DNA of 41,702 nt from an uncultured archaeon. Lineage in GTDB: Archaea; Thermoproteota; Bathyarchaeia; Bathyarchaeales; DTEX01. Location: the NCBI GenBank assembly GCA_938091805.1, contig CALKGV010000028.1:1-41702 (forward strand), given 5' to 3'. Positions 1 through 10,080 of this stretch are shown piece by piece. The translations under genes were made by a program, and so were the position numbers. A model generated the notes under the pieces. That model did no database searches. It saw nothing but the letters and a program-made list of their open reading frames with translations, and was not told the DNA's origin. The stretch's first letter is position 1. Each line of letters begins with the position of its first letter.

Positions 1-143
1 CATCTGCATCCAGTAGTCAAGACGTACAGAATGCCGTTTATTATCCTCCTATCATCAGCCCTAGGCCTACCAACCCTAGCCTTAGGAGGCAGCAAAGGCC
101 TAATGAACTCCCACTCACCATCAGAAAGCTCAAGAAACTCCAT
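1..143 (-). CDS. IS5-like family transposase, N-terminal part (runs off the left window edge)
   Basis: Reverse complement from 143 reads MEFLELSDGEWEFIRPLLPPKARVGRPRADDRRIINGILYVLTTGCRW, the typical N-terminus of IS5-group (DUF4096-type) transposases. Shared homology with 34366-34556 ends at position 190, the putative element end. Confidence 0.75.
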   Translation of the reverse strand, partial: MEFLELSDGEWEFIRPLLPPKARVGRPRADDRRIINGILYVLTTGCR

Positions 144-221
144 ACCAAAAACATAGTCAAGAAAGACTTAAATAGTTTTGAGATGAGTTCAAAGAAAAAC
201 CCACTCGATGGTTAATCTTTG

Positions 222-1616
222 TTAAACATGGATTGCCCTCCCAAAAACTGCCAAAGCCGCCTCCATAATTGTCTCGCTTAAAGTAGGATGAGGGTGAATG
301 GTTCTGCCTAGCTCTTCGGATGTGCATTCAAGCCTCATTGCAACTGTAGCCTCACTAATTATATTAGACGCATCTGGACCAATTATGTGAACCCCCAAAA
401 TTTCATCTGTTTCTTCACTGGCAATCACTTTAACAAACCCCTCTCTTTCGCCAAGAGCCAGCGCCCTTCCGTTAGCCATATATGGGAACTTTCCAACTGA
501 TATTTTATAACCTAAATCGATGGCTTCCTCCTCTGTTAAACCTACGCTTGCGATCTCAGGCGTAGTATATATGCAGACTGGAATTGTTCTCCAATTAATC
601 TCTCTTTCTAATCCAGCAATGTTTTCGGCTGCAATCAAACCTTCAGCAAGAGCGGCATGCGCAAACATTTTTCCGCCAATGACGTCGCCCACAGCATAAA
701 TATTGGGAACGTTAGTTTTCATGCCTCTATCAACTTCTATAAAACCATCCTTTAATCGAACACCTATATTTTCAAGGCCTAAATCTTCTATATTCGGTCT
801 CCGCCCAACAGCGACTACGACTTTATCAGCAGTAGCGTCAACTTTCCCTCCGTCTGTCTGGAATGTTAAATTGACTTTATCATTCTTAACGCTTGCCAAT
901 TCGGATGAGACTCTTGTAAATATTTTAATGCCGTTTCTCTCCAAAATCCTGCGAAGAGTAGCGCCAACTTCTTTATCGAGGTTAGGAAGTAAGTTTTCTC
1001 TCTTTTCCAGAATCGTTACATTTGCCCCTAACGAGCGAAATATTTGGGCGAATTCAACTCCCAGAATCCCGCCGCCTATAATGAATATGTTTTCTGGAAC
1101 TTCCTCTAGACCTAAGATATCCTCAGCCGTAATTATTTTAATTCCATCCGCGGGGATGTTAGGTAATTGTCTAGGTCTGGAACCAGATGCTATGATAATA
1201 CTTCTCGCATTAACAAACCTTTTTCCACCCTCTCTTTCAACAAAGATGCGATTTCGCGATTTTATTCTACCAACTCCCTCAATAAAATCAACCTTATTTT
1301 TTTCAAGTAAATATCTAACTCCCTGGCTCAAACGATCAACTATAGATTCTTTTCTGGCTTTAACTCCTTTGAGATCCGCCGAAAAACTCCCGATGAGAAT
1401 TCCATAATCTTTAGCGCGTCTAATTTTTTCTAAAAGATTGACTGTAGTAAGCAGCACTGCAGTCGGTATGCATCCTCTGTTTAAACATACGCCGCCAACT
1501 TTCCATTTCTCAATTAATACAACACGCATCCCCAGCTGTGAGCATCTTATGGCTGAGACGTAGCCACCTATACCTGCACCTATAATCGCTACATCATAAG
1601 CATCTTCTTTTAACAT
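222..1616 (-). CDS. lpdA: Dihydrolipoamide dehydrogenase (E3)
   Basis: GAGIGG FAD-binding motif, redox-active CLNRGC, GGGILGVEFAQ NAD site, C-terminal HPHPTLSE motif. Confidence 0.92.
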   Translation of the reverse strand: MLKEDAYDVAIIGAGIGGYVSAIRCSQLGMRVVLIEKWKVGGVCLNRGCIPTAVLLTTVNLLEKIRRAKDYGILIGSFSADLKGVKARKESIVDRLSQGVRYLLEKNKVDFIEGVGRIKSRNRIFVEREGGKRFVNARSIIIASGSRPRQLPNIPADGIKIITAEDILGLEEVPENIFIIGGGILGVEFAQIFRSLGANVTILEKRENLLPNLDKEVGATLRRILERNGIKIFTRVSSELASVKNDKVNLTFQTDGGKVDATADKVVVAVGRRPNIEDLGLENIGVRLKDGFIEVDRGMKTNVPNIYAVGDVIGGKMFAHAALAEGLIAAENIAGLEREINWRTIPVCIYTTPEIASVGLTEEEAIDLGYKISVGKFPYMANGRALALGEREGFVKVIASEETDEILGVHIIGPDASNIISEATVAMRLECTSEELGRTIHPHPTLSETIMEAALAVFGRAIHV

Positions 1617-1774
1617 AAATTACTACCTCATGAATACATTACTAGAATGGTTCAATACATGAACAATCATAAAAATCTTTTTGAAAAGGAATTTCCCGAA
1701 TCAGCAACATATAAAAAATTTTAAAAGACAGTTATCAGCATTTATGACTCAAATGCAAGCCTGGAGGAGAACTG

Positions 1775-3775
1775 ATGCTTGAAAAGTATACGCCTGAGGA
1801 TCTAATTGGATATTTAAGGCAGATGATGCTCATAAGAAAGTTTGAAGAAAAATACATGGATCTTTTAATGCGAGATATTGCTAAGGGCGCATCTCACTTA
1901 TATATAGGTCAAGAAGCCGTCGCCGTAGGTTCCATCGCAGCCATACGCAAAGATGACTACATAACAAGTACACATAGAGGTCACGGGCATTGCATAGCAA
2001 AGGGCGCAGACATAAAACTTATGATGGCTGAACTTCTTGGTAAAGCTACTGGGTATTGCAAGGGTAAGGGCGGGTCAATGCACGTTGCTGACATTAGTTC
2101 AGGAAACCTTGGAGCGACCGGAATAGTTGGATCGAATATTCCAGTTGCTACAGGAGCAGCTTTATCAATTAAAATGAGAAAGACCGGTCAGGTTGTTTTA
2201 TGCTTCTTCGGTGATGGAGCTGCTAATACCGGAGCTTTTCATGAGTCACTAAATATGGCAGCTATATGGAAGCTCCCGGTTGTTTACATATGTGAAAACA
2301 ACCTTTATGGAATGTCGGTATCAGTTAAGAGAGCCTTCCCGTTTGAGAATATTGCTGAGAGAGCTAAAGGATATAATATTCCAGGGGTTATCGCTAACGG
2401 CATGGACGTGCTTAACGTTAAGGAGACCGTTGAAGAGGCTGTTGAAAGAGCTAGAAAAGGAGAAGGTCCAACATTTATTGAATGTAAAACTTACAGGTAT
2501 TATGGCCACTCACTGAGCGATCCGAGAAGATATCGAACAAAAGATGAAGAGGAATTCTGGAGGATGAAAGACCCTATAAAAAGCTTCTCTAGAAAACTGC
2601 TTGACGTAGGAATATTAACTGAAGAGAAATTAAAATTACTTGAGGAAGAAGTTATGGAAGAAATAAGTGAGGCTGAAAGATTTGCGTTAAATAGTCCATA
2701 TCCGCCAATCGAATCTGTTTACGAGGACCTGTATACTGAGATTTACATCGACCCGAAGTCATCTATTAAAGATCTGCCTACAGCTAAAAAGATGGGACTA
2801 AAAATGCGTAAAATCAACTATAGAGAGGCATTAAATGAAGCGTTAAGAGAGGAAATGCTAAGGGATGAAAGCGTCTTTATAATGGGGGAGGATGTAGGCG
2901 TTTATGGTGGCGCCTATGGTGTTACGAGAGGTTTATATGATGAGTTTGGTCCCGAGAGGGTGAGAGATACGCCTATATCCGAAGCAGCAATTGCCGGATC
3001 CGCTGCTGGCGCGGCAATGACCGGGATGCGACCAGTAGCCGAAATAATGTACATAGACTTCATAACATTAGCCATGGATCAAATAGTTAACATTGCTGCT
3101 AAAAACAGATATATGTTTGGTGGCAAATCAATAGTTCCAGTCGTCTATAGAACTCAAGGTGGAGCTGGCAGAGGTATAGCGGCCCATCATTCTGGAAGTC
3201 TAGAAGCGTGGTTCATCCATTCCCCCGGGATCTTGGTTGTAATGCCATCAACGCCTTTTGATGCAAAAGGATTGTTAAAGACATGTATAAGAGATAATAA
3301 TCCAATAGTGTTTATTGAGCATAAGATGCTTTATAATGTTGAAGGAGAGGTTCCTGAAGCCGAGTATACTGTTCCCTTAGGGGTTGCAGACATTAAGAGA
3401 ACAGGCACAGATGTTACAATCATCGCCTATTCCAGAATGGTTCATACCGCCTTAGAGGCAGCTGAAGAACTATCGAAGGAGGGAATAGAAGCAGAGGTTG
3501 TTGATCCAAGAACTCTAAAACCTCTTGACGTAGACACGATTATTAAATCCATAAAGAAAACTCATAGAGCTGTGGTGGTCCACGAGGCATGCAAAACTTG
3601 CGGTTTCGGAGCTGAAATAGCCTCTCTAATAATGGAGGAGGCATTTGACTATCTGGATGCGCCAGTGATCAGGGTTGCAGGAGCCGATGTTCCAATACCA
3701 ATGAGCCCGGTACTTGAAGCAGCAGTTGTACCAAGTAAAGAAAAGATTATAGATGCCGTAAAGAAGATAGTTTAA
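1775..3775 (+). CDS. 2-oxoacid (pyruvate/acetoin-type) dehydrogenase E1, alpha and beta subunits fused in one ORF
   Basis: TPP motif [15 protein letters not shown] in the N-terminal half; E1-beta features ([27 protein letters not shown], transketolase C domain) in the second half; upstream GGAGGAG RBS. Confidence 0.9.
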   Translation: MLEKYTPEDLIGYLRQMMLIRKFEEKYMDLLMRDIAKGASHLYIGQEAVAVGSIAAIRKDDYITSTHRGHGHCIAKGADIKLMMAELLGKATGYCKGKGGSMHVADISSGNLGATGIVGSNIPVATGAALSIKMRKTGQVVLCFFGDGAANTGAFHESLNMAAIWKLPVVYICENNLYGMSVSVKRAFPFENIAERAKGYNIPGVIANGMDVLNVKETVEEAVERARKGEGPTFIECKTYRYYGHSLSDPRRYRTKDEEEFWRMKDPIKSFSRKLLDVGILTEEKLKLLEEEVMEEISEAERFALNSPYPPIESVYEDLYTEIYIDPKSSIKDLPTAKKMGLKMRKINYREALNEALREEMLRDESVFIMGEDVGVYGGAYGVTRGLYDEFGPERVRDTPISEAAIAGSAAGAAMTGMRPVAEIMYIDFITLAMDQIVNIAAKNRYMFGGKSIVPVVYRTQGGAGRGIAAHHSGSLEAWFIHSPGILVVMPSTPFDAKGLLKTCIRDNNPIVFIEHKMLYNVEGEVPEAEYTVPLGVADIKRTGTDVTIIAYSRMVHTALEAAEELSKEGIEAEVVDPRTLKPLDVDTIIKSIKKTHRAVVVHEACKTCGFGAEIASLIMEEAFDYLDAPVIRVAGADVPIPMSPVLEAAVVPSKEKIIDAVKKIV

Positions 3776-3798
3776 TTATAAGAGGAGCGCAGGAAATT

Positions 3799-5049
3799 AT
3801 GGTTGTCGAAATTATCATGCCTAAACTTGGTCAAACAATGGAGAGAGGAAAGATATTAAGATGGCTAAAGAAAGAGGGCGAAAGAGTGGAGAAGGGGGAA
3901 ACTCTTCTAGAAGTAGAAACAGATAAGGCCGTTTTGGAGGTTGAGGCAAGGGGCTCCGGCATACTAAGAAGAAGACTGGCGCAAGAGGGGGAAGTCGTAC
4001 CAGTGGCAAAAATCATAGGATACATAGCTGAAGAGGGGGAGGAAATCCCTGAAGAAGCTCTCCAAGAGACCGTGGTAGGGGCCGAAGCCCCGGCGCCCGC
4101 GTCAATTATGAAGGCACCGGGCGAGGGAAAAGTGGAAAGAGAGATTAAGGCCTCTCCGCTGGCAAAGAAGGTAGCGAGGGAAAAGGGTGTCGATCTGACG
4201 CGGATAGTTGGCACAGGACCAGGAGGAAGAATAACTGAGAAGGATGTTTTAGACTATCTGGCTAAGATTGAAGCCAGCAAAGCCACCGTAGTACCTTCAC
4301 CTGCTTCCATATCTTCTAAGCAAGAAGTTGTCACCGCGGCACCAAAGATTGAGGATTTTCAGGTAATTCCGATCTCCGGCATGCGCGGCGCTATAGCCAG
4401 AAAAATGACCTATAGTAAAATGAACATCCCACATTTCTACATTAGCGTTGAAGTCGACATGACTGATGCTGCAAGGTTTAGGGAAGAGTTAATCCCTATA
4501 ATCGAATCTAAAACTGGCGTTCGCTTATCATTCACACATATGCTGATAAAGGCGGTGGCTATGGCTTTAAGGGAATATCCACAGCTGAACGCTTTATGCG
4601 ACGGAGAGAACATGAGGTTATCAAAAGATATTAATATCGGCATTGCCGTTGGATTAGAGGATGGTCTTATAGTTCCAGTTTTAAAGAACGCAGATTCAAT
4701 GGATCTAATCCAAATATCATCTAAGGTGGAAAAATTAATCGCAAAGGCTAGAGAGAAAAAGCTTAGTGAAGATGAGTTTACTGGCGGAACATTCACTATT
4801 TCCAATTTGGGAATATTCGACGTAGACTCCTTCACAGCCATAATAAACCCGCCGGAAGTAGCAATACTGGCAGTTGGGAAAATAAGGGATAAACCGACTG
4901 TCGTTGATGGGGAAATTAAAATTAGAAAAATTATGAACATCACTTTATCCGCAGACCACAGAGCTGTTGATGGAATAATCGCGGCAAAATTCCTGGGAAA
5001 AGTTAAAGAGTTTCTTGAAAAACCTTATAATCTATTACTTTTTTCATAA
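3799..5049 (+). CDS. Dihydrolipoamide acyltransferase (E2)
   Basis: Lipoyl domain with VETDKAVLEVEA, peripheral subunit-binding domain ASPLAKKVAREKGVDLTRIVGTGPGGRITEKDV, catalytic SADHRAVDG. Confidence 0.93.
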   Translation: MVVEIIMPKLGQTMERGKILRWLKKEGERVEKGETLLEVETDKAVLEVEARGSGILRRRLAQEGEVVPVAKIIGYIAEEGEEIPEEALQETVVGAEAPAPASIMKAPGEGKVEREIKASPLAKKVAREKGVDLTRIVGTGPGGRITEKDVLDYLAKIEASKATVVPSPASISSKQEVVTAAPKIEDFQVIPISGMRGAIARKMTYSKMNIPHFYISVEVDMTDAARFREELIPIIESKTGVRLSFTHMLIKAVAMALREYPQLNALCDGENMRLSKDINIGIAVGLEDGLIVPVLKNADSMDLIQISSKVEKLIAKAREKKLSEDEFTGGTFTISNLGIFDVDSFTAIINPPEVAILAVGKIRDKPTVVDGEIKIRKIMNITLSADHRAVDGIIAAKFLGKVKEFLEKPYNLLLFS

Positions 5050-5113
5050 AAATTATCAAATCACCTATTTTTCCTCCAATTTTCCTTTTTTCCTTTAATC
5101 TGAGGCAGCATAG

Positions 5114-5860
5114 TTGGTAACATGGAGATTGCTGGACTCTGAGATAACTTATGATGCCGCGATGAACTTAGCTATTGACGAGGCTATTCTCCAGGCTAGA
5201 ATTCTGGGGATTGTACCACCAACCCTTAGGTTTTGGAGAAACAATCGCGCAGTTATATTGGGTCGATCTCAAAAAGTTTGTGCCGAAGTTAACCTTGAGG
5301 AATGCATTAAGGAGAGAATTCAGGTAGTCAAAAGATTTTCTGGTGGAGGAACAGTATACCATGACTTAGGCAACTTAAACTACACAATAGTTTTGGATAG
5401 TGATGACCGCTTGGTGAAAGGATTAGATATAGCGGGATCATACAGGATTCTTTGTTCTGGAATAATTAAGGGATTAGAACTACTTGAGCTATCATCGATC
5501 AGCTTTGTGCCTCCAGGAAACATATTCATTCGTGGAAAGAAAATCTCTGGTTCCGCACAATTAAGGAGAAGAAACGTTATACTGCATCACGGAACACTTC
5601 TAGTTAACTCAGACTTAAACATGCTGAAAAAAGTACTTTACAATAAGGAGAAGAGAAGAGAAAGCACAAGCATATGGAGCCCAGTTACCAACATTAGGGA
5701 TGAACTAAACCGAGAAATAACCATGACTGAAATAAAAAATATATTAGTTAGTGGATTCAAGGAATCCCTTGGCATAGAGCTAGAACCTGAGAATATCAGA
5801 TATATAGAAAATGACATTGCATCCAAAATTTATTATATTAAATACTTAACTTTTGAATGA
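5114..5860 (+). CDS. lplA: Lipoate-protein ligase A, catalytic domain only
   Basis: RFSGGGTVYHDLGNLNY signature; 248 aa, so it lacks the C-terminal accessory domain; TTG start. Confidence 0.85.
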   Translation: MVTWRLLDSEITYDAAMNLAIDEAILQARILGIVPPTLRFWRNNRAVILGRSQKVCAEVNLEECIKERIQVVKRFSGGGTVYHDLGNLNYTIVLDSDDRLVKGLDIAGSYRILCSGIIKGLELLELSSISFVPPGNIFIRGKKISGSAQLRRRNVILHHGTLLVNSDLNMLKKVLYNKEKRRESTSIWSPVTNIRDELNREITMTEIKNILVSGFKESLGIELEPENIRYIENDIASKIYYIKYLTFE

Positions 5861-5917
5861 GAGACAAGAAATATTTAATTTAAAATATTAGTGCTTTATT
5901 TTTATGTGATTTTTAGT

Positions 5918-7741
5918 TTACTCGATTTTTTCAAGCGGAGGAACACCCTCTTTACTCCATCCTCTAACCGCATAATATTCGTTCAACATTATATCAAGTT
6001 CCTCCCAGCTGATATTTTGCCCAGCAGCCTCACCTTCTTCCAGCTTCTCGTGCATAAAACGATATGGTAATACGTCATCTTCTCGAGAAATACTGCATCT
6101 AACGTTAAACATCCTCTTGATATTGTATATTCTCTCTCCAGACTGAAGCAAGCGGTCAAGGGTTATAGGCATGCCCGTGGTAAGCGCATATAGACCTGGT
6201 ATGTGACCTGGCGCTATGCCGAGAAACTTGCATATTATTAGTGATTCGAGAACCTCATGCCAATTTTGGAGAGTTGCCAGCACTTTTCCCTTATCTTTAA
6301 CTTCGAATCTGTTTAGGCGCTCATATATTTTTAGGTCAGGCATTCTTTCGCCCTGTTCTATACGATGAATTAAGCCTTGCAGATGACATGCGCCCCTATT
6401 TGATACAGCGTATTGTAAACCCATGCCTTTAAATGCGCGGGGATCATGCATGGGTATTTCAAGCCCCTTAACATGCATAGCAAATCTCTCAGACCCTTTC
6501 CCTATGAGCTCAGATGCCCTCTTTACGCCTTCAGCTAAAATATTACCTAAATTTTTTCTTTCACCTATAGCCTCAATAAGCCTAATTATTGCTTCAGGGT
6601 CGCCCCACCTTAAACTAAGGTTATCTGTCTCTCGACTCGTAATTATACCTTTTTCATAGCATTCCATCGCAAAAGCTATACAAATGCCTGTTGATATTGT
6701 ATCCATACCATAGTAATTGCATAGATAATTTGCTTTAACTATCACGTCTAATCTATCGTTTAGTAAGAGTGAGCCTAAGGATGCAAGTGTTTCATATTCT
6801 GGCCCCCTCTTAAGCTCTAAACCAGCGAAAGGGCCTTCTTCAATTTTCACATACCTCCAGCAGGAAATTGGACAATTCCAGCACGCTCTTTTACCCCTAA
6901 CCATCACTTTATTATAGGTCTCTCCAGAAATATTATTAATATTCTCCCATTTTCCCATAGTAAAGTTTTTTATTGGAACATCACCATACTCACGGTGAAG
7001 CGTTAACAGTTCACCGCCAGTACCATATGAGGCAAATATCTGCGTTGTTGGAAAGGACATTATCTGTGGATATATTCTTCTAAGTATGTTTCTTATGCGT
7101 TCAGAATCTTTTACCGGAATCTCTTTACTTCCCTTAACAGCAATTGCCTTTAAAAGTTTTGAGCCCATAACAGCACCTAATCCGCTTCTACCAGCCACTC
7201 TGCCCTCATCATTTAGTATCGATGCAAAACGGATGAGCCTTTCACCAGCTGGGCCTATGCAAGCAACCTTAAAATTTTCACCATGCCTCTTTTTGAGCGT
7301 TTCTTCAGCCCTAAAGCAATCCATACCCCAAAGATCGCCAGCATCCTCTATGGTAACCTCTTCATCGCTTATAACTAGATAAGATGGTTTTTCCGATTTA
7401 CCCTCGATTATTATTCCATCGTAGCCCGCTCGCTTAAGCTCCCTAGCCCAAAAGCCGCCTGAATGCGATTCACCCCACGCATTAGTTAAGGGGGATTTAG
7501 CGCAAACAACATATCGACCTGTACACGGTATTAATGTTCCAGTTAATGGTCCCGTCATGAATACAAGTTTATTTTCGGGATCAAATGGAGAGGTCTCGGG
7601 TTTTACCTCTTCATAAATTATTTTTGCTGCTAACCCCACTCCACCAATAAACTTTTTTAAAGCTTCCTCATTTAGGTTTTCAGCTTTTGTCTTATTTAAG
7701 TCTAGATTCACCCTCAGAATCTTACCCATATATCCGTACAT
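5918..7741 (-). CDS. aor: Aldehyde ferredoxin oxidoreductase family (tungstopterin) protein
   Basis: Starts MYGYMGKILRVNLDLNKTKAE; GRYVVCAKSPLTNAWGESHSGGFWARELKRAGYDGIIIEG; CWNCPISC cluster motif; 607 aa. Confidence 0.92.
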   Translation of the reverse strand: MYGYMGKILRVNLDLNKTKAENLNEEALKKFIGGVGLAAKIIYEEVKPETSPFDPENKLVFMTGPLTGTLIPCTGRYVVCAKSPLTNAWGESHSGGFWARELKRAGYDGIIIEGKSEKPSYLVISDEEVTIEDAGDLWGMDCFRAEETLKKRHGENFKVACIGPAGERLIRFASILNDEGRVAGRSGLGAVMGSKLLKAIAVKGSKEIPVKDSERIRNILRRIYPQIMSFPTTQIFASYGTGGELLTLHREYGDVPIKNFTMGKWENINNISGETYNKVMVRGKRACWNCPISCWRYVKIEEGPFAGLELKRGPEYETLASLGSLLLNDRLDVIVKANYLCNYYGMDTISTGICIAFAMECYEKGIITSRETDNLSLRWGDPEAIIRLIEAIGERKNLGNILAEGVKRASELIGKGSERFAMHVKGLEIPMHDPRAFKGMGLQYAVSNRGACHLQGLIHRIEQGERMPDLKIYERLNRFEVKDKGKVLATLQNWHEVLESLIICKFLGIAPGHIPGLYALTTGMPITLDRLLQSGERIYNIKRMFNVRCSISREDDVLPYRFMHEKLEEGEAAGQNISWEELDIMLNEYYAVRGWSKEGVPPLEKIE

Positions 7742-7761
7742 TTCGATTACCTTTCAATATA

Positions 7762-8424
7762 TTAAACTTTATATAGTTTCTTTATTAATTCTATATCTTC
7801 TTCAGGAATAAGCGGAATATTCTTCTTAAATATGCTGGCCACGAACTGAGTTATCGCCACCTCTTCTAATGTTTCAACTATTGTTTCAGCTTCCAGAAGA
7901 TTGCTTCCAACACCTATCACGCCATGGTTCATGAGTATGAGAACTCTGACGCCTTCTATATATTCTCCTATAAGCTTTGCTAGAGCATCTGTGCCCGGAA
8001 AAGCCCATGGCACAACCTGAACCTTTCTCAGCACAACCGCAGCCTCAACCGTTATTGGCTGTATTGATATCCCAGCTAGGGCTAAACCAGTTGCAAACGG
8101 ATTATGGCAGTGGACAACGGCATTCACATCCACTCTTTTTTTGTAAATCATCGCGTGGAAAGGTGTTTCTACTGATGGCCTTAAAAAACCTTCTAGAACT
8201 CTTCCATCTAAGTCTACTTTAAGTAGATCTTCCTGCTCTAATTCACCTTTAAAAACTCCGCTTGGAGTTATCCAAAACTCACTTGCTCCAGGAAGACGGG
8301 CACTAACATTTCCACCTAAAGCCGAGATTAAACCCCTATCGAAGAGCCTTCTCATCGTCTTGCAGATGTCTTCCTTTAGCTCCTCTTCTGAGCCTAAGGG
8401 CAAAAACTCCTCCATAGCCATCAC
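7762..8424 (-). CDS. Class II aldolase/adducin family protein (L-fuculose-phosphate aldolase-like)
   Basis: GNVSARLPG, VHCHNPFATGLALAG and LMNHGVIGVG zinc/aldolase motifs. Confidence 0.85.
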   Translation of the reverse strand: MMAMEEFLPLGSEEELKEDICKTMRRLFDRGLISALGGNVSARLPGASEFWITPSGVFKGELEQEDLLKVDLDGRVLEGFLRPSVETPFHAMIYKKRVDVNAVVHCHNPFATGLALAGISIQPITVEAAVVLRKVQVVPWAFPGTDALAKLIGEYIEGVRVLILMNHGVIGVGSNLLEAETIVETLEEVAITQFVASIFKKNIPLIPEEDIELIKKLYKV

Positions 8425-8816
8425 TTTATAGCCGTTCTTATCCGCAATTATGATTGACGGAGCAATTAAATCTTTTTATGTAATTGCAGATTTAAAGAGG
8501 ATTGCCATGAAATTTTATTAGAATGGTTGATGATGAGATGTTATAACAACAACGTTGTGAAGATCGCTAAGCTTTAGCCTTCTAACTTTACGAGTAGAGA
8601 CTAATTAAACTAATTAAAAGAATAAAGAATTTATCTTAGAAGATACAATATCCATATTGCCCCAATGATTTGCGATGGACGGACTGACATATGATGAACC
8701 ATTGCAGATATGAGGGGTTAAACAATTAAGGCATAGACTTCTTCTTTTCAGAAAAATAATGAAAATGAATCGGAAAAAATATTTTGGCATACAACGCATA
8801 TTATTGTTGAGGTTTA

Positions 8817-9230
8817 ATGGTGAAAGAAGAATCCGAAGTCGAGGTTTTAGAGAGCATCTGTAAAGAGGCTAAGGAAAGTGGAAAAATAACTGGTGAGCAA
8901 CTAATTCGCCTAGCAACGCTCTTCGGCTCTCGCTTTCAAAAAGCCTGGGAGGCTGTTAGAGACGGTAGAGTTAAAAAGTACACCTTTAGGCCGAGCGATA
9001 GAGTGGTTTGGATAGTTGTTGGTAAAGAGAGGGATTACCTCGTCATGCCGGATGCTGGATTCTGCTCCTGCAATGATTTCTATTTCCATGTTATGAGTAG
9101 GAAAACCCACTTATGCTATCATCTGATCGGGCAGAAACTTGCTGAATCACTAGGCTGGTATGATAAAATAGAAGAGAGCGATGACATGTATGACTTCCTG
9201 ATGAAAGAGTGGAAAAAAGCAACATCTTAA
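8817..9230 (+). CDS. SWIM zinc-finger protein
   Basis: CxC...CxH motif: FCSCNDFYFHVMSRKTHLCYHLIGQKLA; 137 aa stand-alone archaeal SWIM architecture. Confidence 0.75.
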   Translation: MVKEESEVEVLESICKEAKESGKITGEQLIRLATLFGSRFQKAWEAVRDGRVKKYTFRPSDRVVWIVVGKERDYLVMPDAGFCSCNDFYFHVMSRKTHLCYHLIGQKLAESLGWYDKIEESDDMYDFLMKEWKKATS

Positions 9231-9268
9231 ATATTCGATCACGAAAAATTTTTAGAGGTTGAATCTAT

Positions 9269-9394
9269 ATGAGCGCAGAGGCGTACTTTAACACGCTTGG
9301 ATCTGTCATATTAACATTGATCTTTGTGGCCTTCATGCTTATCTTTCTATACCTCGTTTATTGCGAGGAGGAAAAAACAACATCTAAATCTTAA
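9269..9394 (+). CDS. Small single-pass membrane protein (41 aa), not in the supplied ORF track
   Basis: ATG at 9269 after an AGAGGTT RBS-like stretch; MSAEAYFNTLGSVILTLIFVAFMLIFLYLVYCEEEKTTSKS, stop TAA; one hydrophobic helix. Confidence 0.55.
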   Translation: MSAEAYFNTLGSVILTLIFVAFMLIFLYLVYCEEEKTTSKS

Positions 9395-9405
9395 GCGCCA
9401 CGCCC

Positions 9406-9933
9406 TTAATATTCTATTCCCCTCCTGGCTTGAACACCCATGCTCCAGGGATGCTTTATTTCCCTCATCTCTGTAACTAAATCAGCCCTTTCAATGAGCT
9501 CTCTAGGTGCATTTCTGCCCGTTAAGACGATAGTTGTAGATTCAGGTATATCCCTCAAAAGGTCAAGCACATCGCTTAACTTAATCAGACCTATTGAAAC
9601 GGCGAGATTTATTTCATCTAAAATTAAGAGGCGGGGTTTCATTTTTAGTGCTTTTTTTGCGAAATCAAGTCCTCTCCTCGCTAGCTCGTAATCAACCGGT
9701 TCGGGTTTTTTAAGATCTATGAACTCTTTTCGCCCAAACTGGTGAATCTCATAGTTAGGCGTAAGCCTTCTTTTAATCTTGTATTCACCTATATCTTTAC
9801 GTCCCTTCATAAATTGGACTATTATAACTTTATATCCATGCCCGATGGATCTTAATGCTAAACCAAAGGCTGTAATAGATTTACCTTCACCATCCCCCGT
9901 GTAGAGATGTATAAAACCCACAGATATCACCAA
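9406..9933 (-). CDS. cobO: Cob(I)alamin/cob(I)yrinate a,c-diamide adenosyltransferase (CobA/CobO family)
   Basis: LYTGDGEGKSITAFGLALRSIGHGYKVIIVQFMKG P-loop, LLILDEINLAVSIGL, VLTGRNAPRELIERADLVTEM. Confidence 0.9.
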   Translation of the reverse strand: MVISVGFIHLYTGDGEGKSITAFGLALRSIGHGYKVIIVQFMKGRKDIGEYKIKRRLTPNYEIHQFGRKEFIDLKKPEPVDYELARRGLDFAKKALKMKPRLLILDEINLAVSIGLIKLSDVLDLLRDIPESTTIVLTGRNAPRELIERADLVTEMREIKHPWSMGVQARRGIEY

Positions 9934-10080
9934 AATACTAGCATCTATTTATGTATTGATGTTGCTGAGAATATTAATGTTGCCGCTGCCGCTTAATTTA
10001 TATGCAGCCGCTTATCCAAAACCTTATATTATGTGCGCCTAACTTAATACATCATTGTTGATAATGGAGGGCGTTATCTG

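Noticed and set aside
703-1407. 234-aa plus-strand ORF
   Set aside because: Antisense to the confidently identified lpdA; low-complexity translation typical of the reverse strand of a conserved gene. The same applies to the many other antisense ORFs (e.g. 3831-4214, 4437-4943, 13583-14113, 15388-15864, 39964-40386).
8526-8575. Possible C/D box sRNA (TGATGATGAG ... TGAAGA)
   Set aside because: C-like boxes present but no convincing CUGA D/D' boxes at proper spacing.
8614-8799. 61-aa minus-strand ORF upstream of the SWIM gene
   Set aside because: No RBS or recognisable domain; likely chance ORF in an AT-rich gap.
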